The notes under the pieces were generated by a model. The model was not told the origin of the DNA. It saw only the letters and a list, made by a program, of their open reading frames with translations, and did no database searches. DNA of 64,000 nucleotides. Source: an uncultured Roseateles sp. (lineage in GTDB: Bacteria; Pseudomonadota; Gammaproteobacteria; Burkholderiales; Burkholderiaceae_C). Shown here in pieces: positions 16,654 to 25,726 of this stretch. Position 1 is the first letter of the stretch; each line of letters opens with the position of its first letter. The DNA lies in assembly GCF_963422335.1 (NCBI RefSeq), contig NZ_OY729424.1, forward strand, positions 2,914,001 to 2,978,000. The letters run 5' to 3'. Both the position numbers and the translations under genes were made by a program.

Positions 16654-19608
16654 TTACTTGCGGTTGGGGGCCGACACGGCGGCCAATGGGAAATCGGAGA
16701 TGCCGTTGGGCACGGCGGTGACCGGGGTCTGGCGGCCCTGGGTCAGTGATCGCACCTCGTGGGCGACGTAGTAGTCCAGGCCCTTGTGAGTGACCACGCC
16801 CTCCTTGCGGAAGTCGGCCAGTCCCGACAGACCGGCAACCAGGGCCTTGGTGAAGGCGCCATTGCCCCAGGCCGTGTCTTCCAGCGACTCCTGGCGCGGG
16901 GCGCTGCCCGAGAACACGATCACGCCCAGCTCGGAACTGGCCAGGCCGTTGGCCAGCCGGGTGATCTCGCGGCGGGTGAATTTGCCCACCGACTTGCCGG
17001 CGAAGCAGGTATCGACGAAGAACAGCGCCCGGCCCTTGATCGCGGCCAGCGTGCCGCGCAGCTGGGTTTCCGACACGCCGGTCTGGGCCACCTGGGTGTC
17101 TTTCATGTCGTGCGGCAGGAAGTGATAGACGTCGGCTGCGTCGGCCACCCCATGACCGGCGACGAAGAGTATGGCCATGTCGTTGGGCTTGGTCACCGTC
17201 TGCAGCCAGCGCAGGCCGGCCAGCACATTGGCGCGGGTGGCCTGCTCGTCGAGCAGCAGCCGGGTTTCGACCTGCTGGTAGTAGACGCCGCTTTGCTGCT
17301 CCAGCGCCCGCGAGAAGTCGCGGGCGTCCTTGGCGGCCAGGCCAAGGTTGTAGTCCTTGTTGGCATAGCGGCTCACGCCGACGGCCAGCAGGTAGAGCCT
17401 GGGACGACGGTCGACCGGCGGCTGCAGCGAGGGCGCGGTGCTGACGAAGTCGAGTTCGGCCGGCATCGAGGTGCCGTTGGGCCCCTCGGCGAAGATCTGA
17501 ATCTTGCCCTCGTGCTTGCTCAGCGCAATCACCATGCGGCCCTCGGCTTCACCGCCGGCACCGATATCGGTCTGCTGGAAGGTGGCCTCGACCGGCCGGC
17601 CATCGACGCGCACGATCAGCTTGTCGATCGCCTGCTTATCGATGGCGAACAGCTTGTAGTTGATGGCCAGCTCGGCCAGGCTGGTCTCGACCCGAGGCAC
17701 GTAGGCCACCTCGGTAGTGGGCATCGGCGCCAAGGTCACCACCGGCGGCAGCGACAGCGCCAGCGGCCGCGGTGCCAGCTCGGCCTGCAGCGACTTCACC
17801 ACCTCCGGGTTGGCCTGCTCCTGGGCCAGCTGCACGCGCTGTGCATTGGCGACCTGCAGCGCCCGGGCCGGATCGCGCTGGGCCAGCACCTGGTCGATCA
17901 CATCCGGCCGCAGATAGCGCTCGCGGAACCGCGACACGCCGAAGTAGTCGGCCCGCTCGCCGCCCGGGCGGGGCACCAGCCAGCCGACCAGGTCCTCCGA
18001 GCCAGGGCCGGCATCGAAGTAGCCAGCCTCGGTCCAGAGCACCCAGCGTCCGTCCTGCAGCAGCAGAAGGGACAGCAGGGCCGCACCGTCGTCGGCACGC
18101 CGCCACCGCAGGGTGCCGTCCGCCAGCGCCGCCACCACCAGCTTGCCGTCGGCCGAGACATTGACCGAGCGGGCCTCGGTGTGCAGAGGCACGGTCCAGA
18201 TCGGCGTGCCCTGGGCATCCAGCCGGCGCAGTGCACGGCTGGTGGCCAGCACGACCGAGCCGCCACTGGGCAGCAGCGCCGCCGCGCGCGATGACTCGTT
18301 GGCCAGCAACTCGACCCGGTTGCCGTTGATCTTGGGCTCCCGCGTGTTCTCCCAGTCGCTGACGCGCAAGGCGAAGCTGGATGAGGTAGGCGGCCGGGTG
18401 AGGGCTTCGCCGCTACCGGGATGACGTGAGCTCAGGGCGAACGAGCGGATCTCGCCGGCGGCGCTGCGCCATTCGGCGGTGGTGGCATCGGGGCTGAGCT
18501 TGAGCGGCGTGGCATTGGCCACCCGGGTGGTCAGGGAGCCGCTCTGAGCCACCGGGCGCAAGCCATCGAGCAGGGTCCAGGTGGCGTCGAAGCTGGCCAG
18601 CGCCATTCGGCCGTCAGGCAGGGCGGCGAAGTCCTGGATCGAATCACTCGCCACTGCCGTACTGTCGCTGCGCCCCTCGGGCCAGCTGATGCGTTTGACG
18701 ACGAAGCGGCCCGCGTCGTTGTAGCCGGTGCCGCCGGCATAGAGAGCCCGGCCGTCGGACTGCCAGCCGACATTCATCAGATTGCCGTAGTACAGGTCGC
18801 GGAAGTCGATGCTGCGCACCGACCGGCCGGTCTGAGCGTCATAGACATCGACTCGCACGCGGTCGCGTGCCGCCCGTGAGAAATAGCCCACGGCAAGCAG
18901 GCGGCCATCCGGCGAATGGCGCACACCCACCGGATCGCTCAGCGCCACGGCGATCTCGCCCGCGGGCTGCACACCGTTGGCGCCCAGATTGAACAACCTC
19001 ACCCGTCCGTCGAAGGCGCTGACCGCCAACTGGCCGGCGGCGCTGATCGACAGGCCATAGGCATCGGCGGGCAGGCGGGTTTCATGGGCGAGCGAGCCGT
19101 CAGCCCTGAACACCCGCAGCGCGGCCTCGCCGATGTAGGCGGCGGCCAGCCACTGGCCATCCGCCGACCAGGCCAGATGGCGGACATTGGCGCCCAGGGC
19201 CTTGAAGGCGCTGCGGAAGTTGCCCGAGGGCAGGTCGAACAGATAGATGCGCGGCACGCCACCGGCCAGGGCAGTGGTGCCCGCCAGCGCGACGGTGCGG
19301 CTGTCAGGAGCGATCGCTGCGCCGTAGAGCCGGCCGCTTTCGTCCGCACCCACCGGCACGCGCAGGGTACGCAGCGCGCGGCCCGTGGCGAGGTCCCACA
19401 GCATCGCGGTCTTGTCGTCGGAGACGGTCACCGCCAGGCGGCCGCCGGGGTCGGTGCTCATGCGGCGCAGCGGGCCGGTGTGGCTGCCGACGTCCAGCAC
19501 CAGCACAGGCGCTTCCTGCGCCTGGGCCGGTGACGGCGCCGCAGCGCATAGCAGCAGCGTTGCCAACATCCCGCAGGCATTGAACCGGAAACGCTTCAGC
19601 AGCAGCAC
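16654..19608 (-). CDS. secreted WD40-repeat protein with C-terminal caspase-like peptidase domain
   Basis: A 984-residue protein. A signal peptide (FNACGMLATLLLCAAAPSPAQAQ) is followed by WD40-like repeats from ~residue 35 to ~530 (for example VTVSDDKTAMLWDLATGRALRTL), a linker domain, and a peptidase C14 domain from ~737 (RLYLLAVGVSRY) to the end. The catalytic dyad is intact: His819 in FVAGHG and Cys868 in FVDTCFAG. Bacterial caspase-like proteins cleave after basic residues and act in signalling, maturation or stress death. Export to the periplasm or surface is predicted here. Translation starts at GTG 19608 with GGAGG at good spacing. A 17-bp perfect palindrome lies 16 bases upstream. The lipoprotein gene follows by 29 bases and may encode its partner or substrate. 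Confidence 0.9.
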   Translation of the reverse strand: MLLLKRFRFNACGMLATLLLCAAAPSPAQAQEAPVLVLDVGSHTGPLRRMSTDPGGRLAVTVSDDKTAMLWDLATGRALRTLRVPVGADESGRLYGAAIAPDSRTVALAGTTALAGGVPRIYLFDLPSGNFRSAFKALGANVRHLAWSADGQWLAAAYIGEAALRVFRADGSLAHETRLPADAYGLSISAAGQLAVSAFDGRVRLFNLGANGVQPAGEIAVALSDPVGVRHSPDGRLLAVGYFSRAARDRVRVDVYDAQTGRSVRSIDFRDLYYGNLMNVGWQSDGRALYAGGTGYNDAGRFVVKRISWPEGRSDSTAVASDSIQDFAALPDGRMALASFDATWTLLDGLRPVAQSGSLTTRVANATPLKLSPDATTAEWRSAAGEIRSFALSSRHPGSGEALTRPPTSSSFALRVSDWENTREPKINGNRVELLANESSRAAALLPSGGSVVLATSRALRRLDAQGTPIWTVPLHTEARSVNVSADGKLVVAALADGTLRWRRADDGAALLSLLLLQDGRWVLWTEAGYFDAGPGSEDLVGWLVPRPGGERADYFGVSRFRERYLRPDVIDQVLAQRDPARALQVANAQRVQLAQEQANPEVVKSLQAELAPRPLALSLPPVVTLAPMPTTEVAYVPRVETSLAELAINYKLFAIDKQAIDKLIVRVDGRPVEATFQQTDIGAGGEAEGRMVIALSKHEGKIQIFAEGPNGTSMPAELDFVSTAPSLQPPVDRRPRLYLLAVGVSRYANKDYNLGLAAKDARDFSRALEQQSGVYYQQVETRLLLDEQATRANVLAGLRWLQTVTKPNDMAILFVAGHGVADAADVYHFLPHDMKDTQVAQTGVSETQLRGTLAAIKGRALFFVDTCFAGKSVGKFTRREITRLANGLASSELGVIVFSGSAPRQESLEDTAWGNGAFTKALVAGLSGLADFRKEGVVTHKGLDYYVAHEVRSLTQGRQTPVTAVPNGISDFPLAAVSAPNRK

Positions 19609-19623
19609 TCGTCCCTCCGACGT

Positions 19624-19640
19624 CAGATTTTGAAAATCTG
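19624..19640. promoter_or_regulatory. perfect 17-bp palindrome upstream of the WD40-caspase gene
   Basis: CAGATTTT-G-AAAATCTG is a perfect inverted repeat with one central base, in locally AT-rich DNA, 16 bases before the GTG start and just outside the ribosome-binding site. The placement fits a repressor operator or a 5'-UTR hairpin. The protein that binds it is unknown. Confidence 0.6.
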
Positions 19641-19793
19641 AAATTACTGTACGCCTGAATCGGCGCGCAGTCAGCCTTGATCGTCGTCAACAAAGAGGAT
19701 TTCCGACCAAGCTAGGGGGTCAGGTCGGGCGGGGAAACGAGGTGTTGGTGCGTTGACCGCACTTTTCGGTCACGACGAGGACGTCGGCGAGAC

Positions 19794-20204
19794 CTACGGG
19801 GTCTCGAACAGGCCGCCCACGTTCAGTATTTCGTGGGCAATCTCGGGGCGCTGTTCCATGCTGCGCTTGATGGCCGCAGGAATGGCCTGGCGCGTTTTGC
19901 GGCACAGGCCGGGTTGCTCCTGCACCAGGATGACGATGCCGCGCAGGCTGCGCACTTCGTTGGGGCTGGTGCTGATGCTCAGCCGGATGCCGACCTGCTC
20001 CTCCATCCGGGCTTCCATATGCCGCAGATCGCCGAGGCTGCTCAGGTTCTCCAGCCGTCGCAGCAGGCGCCTTTCATCGTCGCGGGTCAGGCGCAGCACC
20101 CGCAGATCGCTGCCAGGAGTGTCCAGCAGCGCCTCCCTCCCGCAGGTGCAGGCGCCGGGCGGGCATTCGGTGCGTATCGGGAAGGGCGGTGGAGTTGTCG
20201 TCAT
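19794..20204 (-). CDS. conserved hypothetical protein with N-terminal Cys cluster
   Basis: A 136-residue protein beginning MTTTPPPFPIRTECPPGACTCGRE, with Cys at 14, 19 and 21 close together, then an acidic/basic helical middle and a C-terminal part with GLCRKTRQAIPAAIKR. The pattern resembles a small conserved protein of Burkholderiales that I cannot name; the Cys group could bind a metal. Codon usage and lack of a competing frame support it as real, though no clear ribosome-binding site is seen. It lies upstream of the WD40-caspase gene on the same strand, separated by a 185-base gap holding the palindrome, so co-transcription is uncertain. Confidence 0.65.
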   Translation of the reverse strand: MTTTPPPFPIRTECPPGACTCGREALLDTPGSDLRVLRLTRDDERRLLRRLENLSSLGDLRHMEARMEEQVGIRLSISTSPNEVRSLRGIVILVQEQPGLCRKTRQAIPAAIKRSMEQRPEIAHEILNVGGLFETP

Positions 20205-20243
20205 GGGCGCTCACGGGAGTTCACGCAAGTCCAGAAACGGCAA

Positions 20244-20275
20244 AGGGTCAGCAGGCGGTGGCCTGCTGACCCTTG
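20244..20275 (-). terminator. strong stem-loop after tRNA-Thr
   Basis: A perfect 14-bp stem (AAGGGTCAGCAGGC and GCCTGCTGACCCTT) with a 4-nt loop lies 8 bases past the tRNA 3' end, read leftward. It is followed by TTTGCCGTTTCT on the transcribed strand. It probably ends the pepN-fbp-tRNA transcript. Confidence 0.75.
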
Positions 20276-20283
20276 TTGAATCG

Positions 20284-20359
20284 TGGTGCCGGAGAAAGGA
20301 GTCGAACCCTCGACCTTCTCATTACGAATGAGCTGCTCTACCAACTGAGCTACACCGGC
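20284..20359 (-). tRNA. tRNA-Thr (anticodon CGT)
   Basis: The complement folds as a 76-nt tRNA: acceptor GCCGGTG with matching 3' strand and encoded CCA end, D-arm GCTCAGTTGGTAGAGC, anticodon loop TTCGTAA (anticodon CGT at 20324-20326 on the complement), and T-arm with GGTTCGACTCC. It is almost the same as enterobacterial thrW, which decodes ACG. Only 15 bases separate its 5' end from the fbp stop codon, so it is either processed from the fbp transcript or has its promoter inside fbp. Confidence 0.97.
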
Positions 20360-20374
20360 ACGCTGAGCCCGCAA

Positions 20375-21409
20375 TTATAGCGTCTTTTCGGCACCGGCTT
20401 CCAGGTGGTAGGCGGTGATGCGCTCTACCTCGTTCCTGGAGCCCAGCATCACGGCCACGCGCTCGTGCAGCTTGGTGGGCTGCAGTTCCATGATGCGGGT
20501 TCGGCCGTTGGTGGCCGCGCCGCCGGCCTGCTCGATCAGAAAAGCCATCGGATTGGCCTCGTACATCAGCCGCAGCTTGCCGGCCTTCTCGGGCTCGCGC
20601 TGGTCCCAGGGGTACATGAAGACGCCGCCACGGGTGAGGATGCGGTGCACATCGGCCACCATGCTGGCGATCCAGCGCATATTGAAGTCCTTGCCGCGAG
20701 TGCTGGTCTTACCGGCCAGGCATTCATCGATATAGCGCTTCATCGGCGGCGCCCAGTGCCGCATATTGCTCATATTGATGGCGAATTCCTTGGTGTCGGC
20801 GGGCACTTGCACCTCGTCGGTCGTCAGTACCCAGGAGCCCTGCTCGCGGTCCAGCGTGAACATCGCCACGCCAGCGCCCACGGTCAGCACCAGCGTGGTC
20901 TGCGGGCCGTAGACACAGTAGCCGGCTGCCGCCTGGGCGGTGCCCGGCTGCAGGAAGTCGTCTTCGCTGACACCCTTGCTGTCCTCGGGCTTCTTCAGCA
21001 CCGAGAAGATCGTGCCGATGCTGACGTTGACATCGATATTCGACGAGCCATCCAGCGGGTCGAACATCAGCAGGTACTCGCCCTGGGGGAAACGGTTGGG
21101 CACGACATAGATGCCTTCCATCTCCTCACTGGCCATAGCCGCCAGATGGCCGCCCCATTCATTGGCCTCGATCAGCACCTCGTTGGCGATGATGTCCAGC
21201 TTCTTCTGGATCTCGCCCTGCACGTTTTCGCTGCCCGCCGTTCCCAGCACCTCGCCCAGCGCGCCCTTGTTGACGCTGATGGCAATGCTTTTGCAGGCGC
21301 GGGCCACGACCTCGATCAAGAGGCGTAGCTGCGACGGGATCAGGCCATGGTTGCGCTGCTGCTCGACCAGGTATTGGGTCAGGCTGACGCGTTTGCTGCC
21401 CACGCTCAT
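20375..21409 (-). CDS. fbp: fructose-1,6-bisphosphatase, class I
   Basis: A 344-residue cytosolic enzyme that converts fructose-1,6-bisphosphate to fructose-6-phosphate in gluconeogenesis. The metal and substrate motif FDPLDGSSNIDVN is intact, with ASEEMEGIYVV upstream and the conserved RWIASMVADVHRILTRGG near the end. Length is normal for the class I family. The start overlaps the pepN stop by 4 bp (ATGA), so it is coupled to pepN; a tRNA-Thr follows after 15 bases. Confidence 0.97.
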   Translation of the reverse strand: MSVGSKRVSLTQYLVEQQRNHGLIPSQLRLLIEVVARACKSIAISVNKGALGEVLGTAGSENVQGEIQKKLDIIANEVLIEANEWGGHLAAMASEEMEGIYVVPNRFPQGEYLLMFDPLDGSSNIDVNVSIGTIFSVLKKPEDSKGVSEDDFLQPGTAQAAAGYCVYGPQTTLVLTVGAGVAMFTLDREQGSWVLTTDEVQVPADTKEFAINMSNMRHWAPPMKRYIDECLAGKTSTRGKDFNMRWIASMVADVHRILTRGGVFMYPWDQREPEKAGKLRLMYEANPMAFLIEQAGGAATNGRTRIMELQPTKLHERVAVMLGSRNEVERITAYHLEAGAEKTL

Positions 21410-24099
21410 GCTGCTTGCTCCACATTCAGGGCGCGGTCGATGACCTCGCGCACATCGCTGGACAGATCCGGCTTGGCTGCTACGCGGACCAGCGCCTCAT
21501 GGGCTGCGCTGCGGTAGGGCTCGGCCAGCTTGGTCCAGCGGTCCATCACACGGGCCAGACGGCCGGAGACCTGCGGGTTGATGGCGTCCAGCTCCAGCAC
21601 GCGGTCGGCCCAGAACACATAGCCGGCGGCGTCAAGGCGGTGGAAGGCCGCCGGGTTGAACAGGCACAGCGAGAAGATCAGGCTGCGCGCGCGGTTCGGA
21701 TTCTTCAGCGAGAAGTCCGGGTGCTGCATCAGCTGCTTGACGCGGGCAAAGACCTGGCCGTCGAGCTCGGGCGCACGGCCCTGCAGCGCAAACCATTTGT
21801 CTATCACCAGCGGCTCATGCTTGAACAGCGCATGGAAGCGCTCCAGCGCCGGCAGGGCCAGCTCGGCTCGGGCAAACACCAGAGCCGTCAGCGCGCCCAT
21901 GCGCTCGGTCATATTGCCAGCGTCCTTGAAGCGCTGGTAGGCGCGGCCGGGCCAGATCTCGTTGCCGCTCTGCACCGCGTCCAGCACCAGCATCTGCAGG
22001 GCCAGATTGGCCAGCGCCCGTTTGCCCGAGGAGACCGGGTCGGCCGAATAGCCGCCGCCGACCTGATTGGCTTCGAAGGCGGACTGCCAGTCCTCGCGCA
22101 GCGCCTGGGCCAGCTGCAGTTGCATGGCGCCCACGGCGGCATGGATGCGCTGCGGATCGATCACGTCCAGCTGCTCGGCGATATAGCCTTCGCTGGGCAG
22201 GGTCAGGGCCAGTGCCTTGAAGGCGGAGTCGAGCTGATCGCTGCGCAGGACGGCGCGCATGCCTTCGAGATAGGCGGCGTCCAGGGTCAACGCCTGACCC
22301 GAACGTACGGCCGGCAGCAGGCGGTTCAGCGCCAGGCGCTGGCTGGCTTCCCAGCGGTTGAAGGCGTCGGTATCAAACTTCAGCAGCACCAGCAGCTCTG
22401 CGTCCGTCAGGCCATCGTCCAGCACCACCGGGGCAGAGAACTGGCGCAGCAGCGAGGCCACCGGCGCTTCGTCGAGCCCGACGAAGGTGAAGCTCTGCTC
22501 GGCCTTGTCCAGCACCAGCACGCGCTCGGTGCCGACCGGCGTGTCCTCGCCCTGCAACTGCAAGGGCAGGGTGGCGCCGGCATGGCTCAGCAGGCCCATG
22601 CGGATCGGGATCACCTGGGACAGCTTGTCGTCCTGGCCCGGTGTGGGCGGATTCGCCTGGGCCAGATCCAGGGTCCAGGTGCGTGAGACGGCATCGAAAC
22701 GGCCACGGGCGTGCACGCGCGGCGTGCCGGCCTGGCTGTACCAGCGCTTGAAGGCGTCCAGTCGGGTGCTCAACTCGCTGCCCGGGTTGGCATCGGCAAT
22801 CGCTGCGGCGAAATCGTCGCAGGTCACGGCCTGGCCATCATGGCGCTCGAAATACAGCGTCATGCCCTTCTCGAAGCCGGCCCGGCCGACCAGGGTCTGG
22901 TACATGCGCACCACTTCCGAACCCTTTTCGTAAATCGTCGGGGTGTAGAAGTTGTTGATCTCGACATAGCTGTCGGGGCGAACCGGATGGGCCATCGCGC
23001 CCGAGTCTTCGGGGAACTGCATGGCGCGCAGATTGCGCACGTCCTCGATGCGCTTGACGGCGCGGGCCGAGGGGGCGGCTGCCATGTCCATGCTGAATTC
23101 CTGATCGCGGAACACGGTCAGGCCTTCCTTCAGGCTCAGCTGGAACCAGTCGCGGCAGGTCACGCGGTTGCCGGTCCAGTTGTGGAAGTATTCGTGCGCG
23201 ACGACGGCTTCAATGCGGTTGAAGTCGGCATCGGTGGCGGTGGCGGACGAGACCAGCAGGGCCGCCGTGTTGAAGATATTCAGCCCCTTATTCTCCATCG
23301 CGCCCATATTGAAGTCGGACACGCCGACGATCATGAAGCGCTCCAGGTCCAGCGGCAGCTTGAAGCGGGCTTCATCCCAGGCGATCGAGGCGACCAGCGA
23401 GTTCATCGCATGCTCGGTCTTCTCCAGGTCGCCGCGGCGCACATAGACCTGCAGCAAATGGTCCTTGCCCGAGCGCGTGGTGATGCGCTGCTCGCGTGCC
23501 ACCAGATCGCCGGCCACCAGCGCGAACAGATAGCTGGGCTTGGGGAAGGGGTCGTGCCATTTGGCGAAGTGGCGACCATTGTCCAGCACACCCTGCTCCA
23601 GCAGATTGCCGTTGGACAGCAGCACCGGATACCTGGCCTTGTCGGCGCGCAGCAGCACTGTGTAGACGGCCATCACATCGGGGCGGTCCAGGAAGTAGGT
23701 GATGCGGCGAAAGCCCTCGGCCTCGCATTGGGTGAAGAAGCCTCCACCCGAGGTGTACAGGCCGCTCAGCGCGGTGTTCTTCTCGGGCGCGCAGGTGTTG
23801 CGTATCTCCAGCGCGAAGTCGGCGTCGGGCGCGTTGTCTATCACCAGCTCATCACCCTCCTGGCGGAAGGACACGCTCTCGCCGTTGATCAGCACACGCA
23901 GCAGTGTCAGCTCCTCGCCGTGCAGGCGCAGCGGGCCGTGGGCGACGGCGCCGTTGCGCTCGATCTGCATCTTGCTGGTGACCAGGGTCTTGGCCGGATC
24001 CAGGTCGAAGCACAGATCAACGGTGCGAATCCAGTACACGGGCGCGCAATAGTCTTCGCGGTGGATCAGGGGGGCAGTGCCTTCACGCATGACGGGCAT
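21406..24099 (-). CDS. pepN: aminopeptidase N (M1 family)
   Basis: An 897-residue zinc aminopeptidase of the long bacterial PepN type. The substrate-anchoring GAMEN motif is at 266-270 and the zinc site HEYFHNW starts at 302, with the third ligand Glu325 in LKEGLTVF. It releases N-terminal residues from peptides in the cytosol. ATG 24099 is used; ATG three codons later is possible. It overlaps fbp by 4 bp downstream and lies 51 bases after prfB, with a stem-loop between them. Confidence 0.97.
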   Translation of the reverse strand: MPVMREGTAPLIHREDYCAPVYWIRTVDLCFDLDPAKTLVTSKMQIERNGAVAHGPLRLHGEELTLLRVLINGESVSFRQEGDELVIDNAPDADFALEIRNTCAPEKNTALSGLYTSGGGFFTQCEAEGFRRITYFLDRPDVMAVYTVLLRADKARYPVLLSNGNLLEQGVLDNGRHFAKWHDPFPKPSYLFALVAGDLVAREQRITTRSGKDHLLQVYVRRGDLEKTEHAMNSLVASIAWDEARFKLPLDLERFMIVGVSDFNMGAMENKGLNIFNTAALLVSSATATDADFNRIEAVVAHEYFHNWTGNRVTCRDWFQLSLKEGLTVFRDQEFSMDMAAAPSARAVKRIEDVRNLRAMQFPEDSGAMAHPVRPDSYVEINNFYTPTIYEKGSEVVRMYQTLVGRAGFEKGMTLYFERHDGQAVTCDDFAAAIADANPGSELSTRLDAFKRWYSQAGTPRVHARGRFDAVSRTWTLDLAQANPPTPGQDDKLSQVIPIRMGLLSHAGATLPLQLQGEDTPVGTERVLVLDKAEQSFTFVGLDEAPVASLLRQFSAPVVLDDGLTDAELLVLLKFDTDAFNRWEASQRLALNRLLPAVRSGQALTLDAAYLEGMRAVLRSDQLDSAFKALALTLPSEGYIAEQLDVIDPQRIHAAVGAMQLQLAQALREDWQSAFEANQVGGGYSADPVSSGKRALANLALQMLVLDAVQSGNEIWPGRAYQRFKDAGNMTERMGALTALVFARAELALPALERFHALFKHEPLVIDKWFALQGRAPELDGQVFARVKQLMQHPDFSLKNPNRARSLIFSLCLFNPAAFHRLDAAGYVFWADRVLELDAINPQVSGRLARVMDRWTKLAEPYRSAAHEALVRVAAKPDLSSDVREVIDRALNVEQAA

Positions 24100-24119
24100 C
24101 CTTGGAGGGGAAACATGAG

Positions 24120-24143
24120 AACCCCGGCCTGCAAGCCGGGGTT
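24120..24143 (-). terminator. stem-loop between prfB and pepN
   Basis: A perfect 9-bp GC-rich stem (AACCCCGGC and GCCGGGGTT) with a 6-nt loop lies just after the prfB stop and before pepN. The T-run after it is weak, so it may only reduce read-through into pepN. Confidence 0.6.
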
Positions 24144-24150
24144 GGGGGGC

Positions 24151-25255
24151 TTAAACGCCTTGCTGCAGGCTGGCGGTGATGAACGGATCGAGGTCACCGT
24201 CCAGCACCTTCTGCGTCGCCGACGTTTCGTAGTTGGTGCGCAGGTCCTTGATACGGCTCTGGTCCAGCACATAGCTGCGGATCTGGTGGCCCCAGCCGAC
24301 GTCGGTCTTGGTGTCTTCCAGCTTCTGCTGCTCCTCCATGCGCTTGCGCATTTCGAAGTCATAAAGGCGCGAGCGCAGGCGCTTCCAGGCCACATCGCGG
24401 TTGCCGTGCTGGCTGCGGCCGTCCTGGCATTGCACGACGATGCCGGTCGGGATGTGCGTGAGGCGCACCGCCGAGTCGGTCTTGTTGATGTGCTGGCCGC
24501 CGGCGCCCGAGGCCCGGAAGGTGTCGGTGCGCACATCGGCCGGGTTGATGTCGATCTCGATCGAGTCATCGACTTCCGGATAGACGAACAGCGAGGCAAA
24601 GCTGGTGTGGCGGCCGCCCGAGCTGTCGAACGGGCTCTTTCGCACCAGCCGGTGCACGCCGGTCTCGGTGCGCAGCAGGCCGAAGGCGTATTCGCCCTCG
24701 ACCTTGATGGTTGCGCTCTTGATGCCGGCCACGTCGCCGTCGGTCTGGTCTTCCAGGGTCGCCTTGAAGCCCTTGCGCTCGCAATACTTCAGGTACTGAC
24801 GCAGCAGCATGCCGGCCCAGTCGCAGGCCTCGGTGCCGCCGGCGCCGGCCTGGATGTCGATGAAGCAGTTGCTCGGATCGGCCGGGTTGTTGAACATGCG
24901 GCGGAACTCGAGCTGCTCGACGATGCCGTTCAAGGTGGCCACTTCGGCCTCGATCGCTGCCAGGCCGTCCAGATCCTCATCAGCCTTGCTCATCTCGAAC
25001 AACTCGAGGTTGTCGCTGAGATTGCTTTCCAGATGGTTGATCGTCTCGACGACGTTCTCCAGCGTCTTCTTTTCCTTGCCCAGCTCTTGCGCGCGCTTGG
25101 GCTCGTTCCAGACGGTGGGATTTTCGAGGGCGGCGTTGACTTCGTTCAGGCGCAGTGCTTTGCGGTCGTAGTCAAAGATACCCCCTTAGCGCGGCGGTGC
25201 GCGCTGTCAGGTCGGTCAGGGTGCTGCCGATGGTATTGATGCGTTCGATTTCCAT
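24151..25255 (-). CDS. prfB: peptide chain release factor 2, with programmed +1 frameshift
   Basis: RF2 of 367 residues made from two frames. The first 27 codons run from ATG 25255 to the in-frame TGA at 25172-25174; translation then shifts +1 at CTT-TGA-C and continues from 25173 to 24151. The product has the stop-codon-reading SPF tripeptide at 207-209 and the peptidyl-hydrolysis GGQ at 252-254. It terminates translation at UGA and UAA; the shift at its own UGA lets RF2 control its own synthesis. Length matches the family (about 365). Reading only the downstream frame would miss the N-terminal ~85 residues. Confidence 0.97.
25172..25186 (-). promoter_or_regulatory. prfB programmed frameshift signal
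   Basis: On the coding strand the site reads AGGGGG-TAT-CTT-TGA followed by C: the internal Shine-Dalgarno-like AGGGGG is 3 bases before the slippery CTT, then UGA in the weak UGAC context. This is the classical RF2 autoregulatory arrangement. Confidence 0.97.
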
Positions 25256-25376
25256 GATGTTCTTTGGTTGTGGCTGCGGTCGGGGTTGTGGCTCGATATG
25301 GCCGTCGCCGTCCTGCAAGCCCGCTATTTTCTCATGGACCGGGCAGCCGTGGCCGGGGGGCTGTTTGTCGGTCAGA

Positions 25377-25682
25377 ATGCTGGCGATGCTGCTGCTGACC
25401 TCATCCCTGAAGCTGATCGCCGAAATCGCCCTGCTGGCGATGGCTGGGCAATGGCTGCTGGGCCTGCTGGCGGGGCAGGGGCGCGAGCAAAACGTCATCT
25501 ACCGCCTGCTGCAGGTACTGACCCAGCCCTTTGTGAAGCTGGCGCGGCTGATCAGCCCGCGGGTGGTGCTGGACCGTCATCTGCCGCTGGCGGCCTTTCT
25601 GCTGATGCTGGGGGTCTGGCTGCTGGCCACGGCGATGAAGATCCAGCTGTGCCTGCAGATCGGGGTGCGCCTGTGTCGCTGA
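25377..25682 (+). CDS. small conserved membrane protein
   Basis: A 101-residue protein with two hydrophobic segments, LKLIAEIALLAMAGQWLLGLL (~11-31) and PLAAFLLMLGVWLLATAMKI (~70-89), separated by a polar loop ending in RVVLDRHLP. The pattern resembles a conserved Burkholderiales membrane protein of unknown function. The start is ATG 25377, chosen because it begins directly before the first hydrophobic segment; the frame is open further upstream but that part overlaps prfB. It is followed after 44 bases by the DUF4212-type protein. Confidence 0.75.
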   Translation: MLAMLLLTSSLKLIAEIALLAMAGQWLLGLLAGQGREQNVIYRLLQVLTQPFVKLARLISPRVVLDRHLPLAAFLLMLGVWLLATAMKIQLCLQIGVRLCR

Positions 25683-25726
25683 AACCCGCCGATTCACGGC
25701 CTCACAACATCCGGGAGACGACCGAG

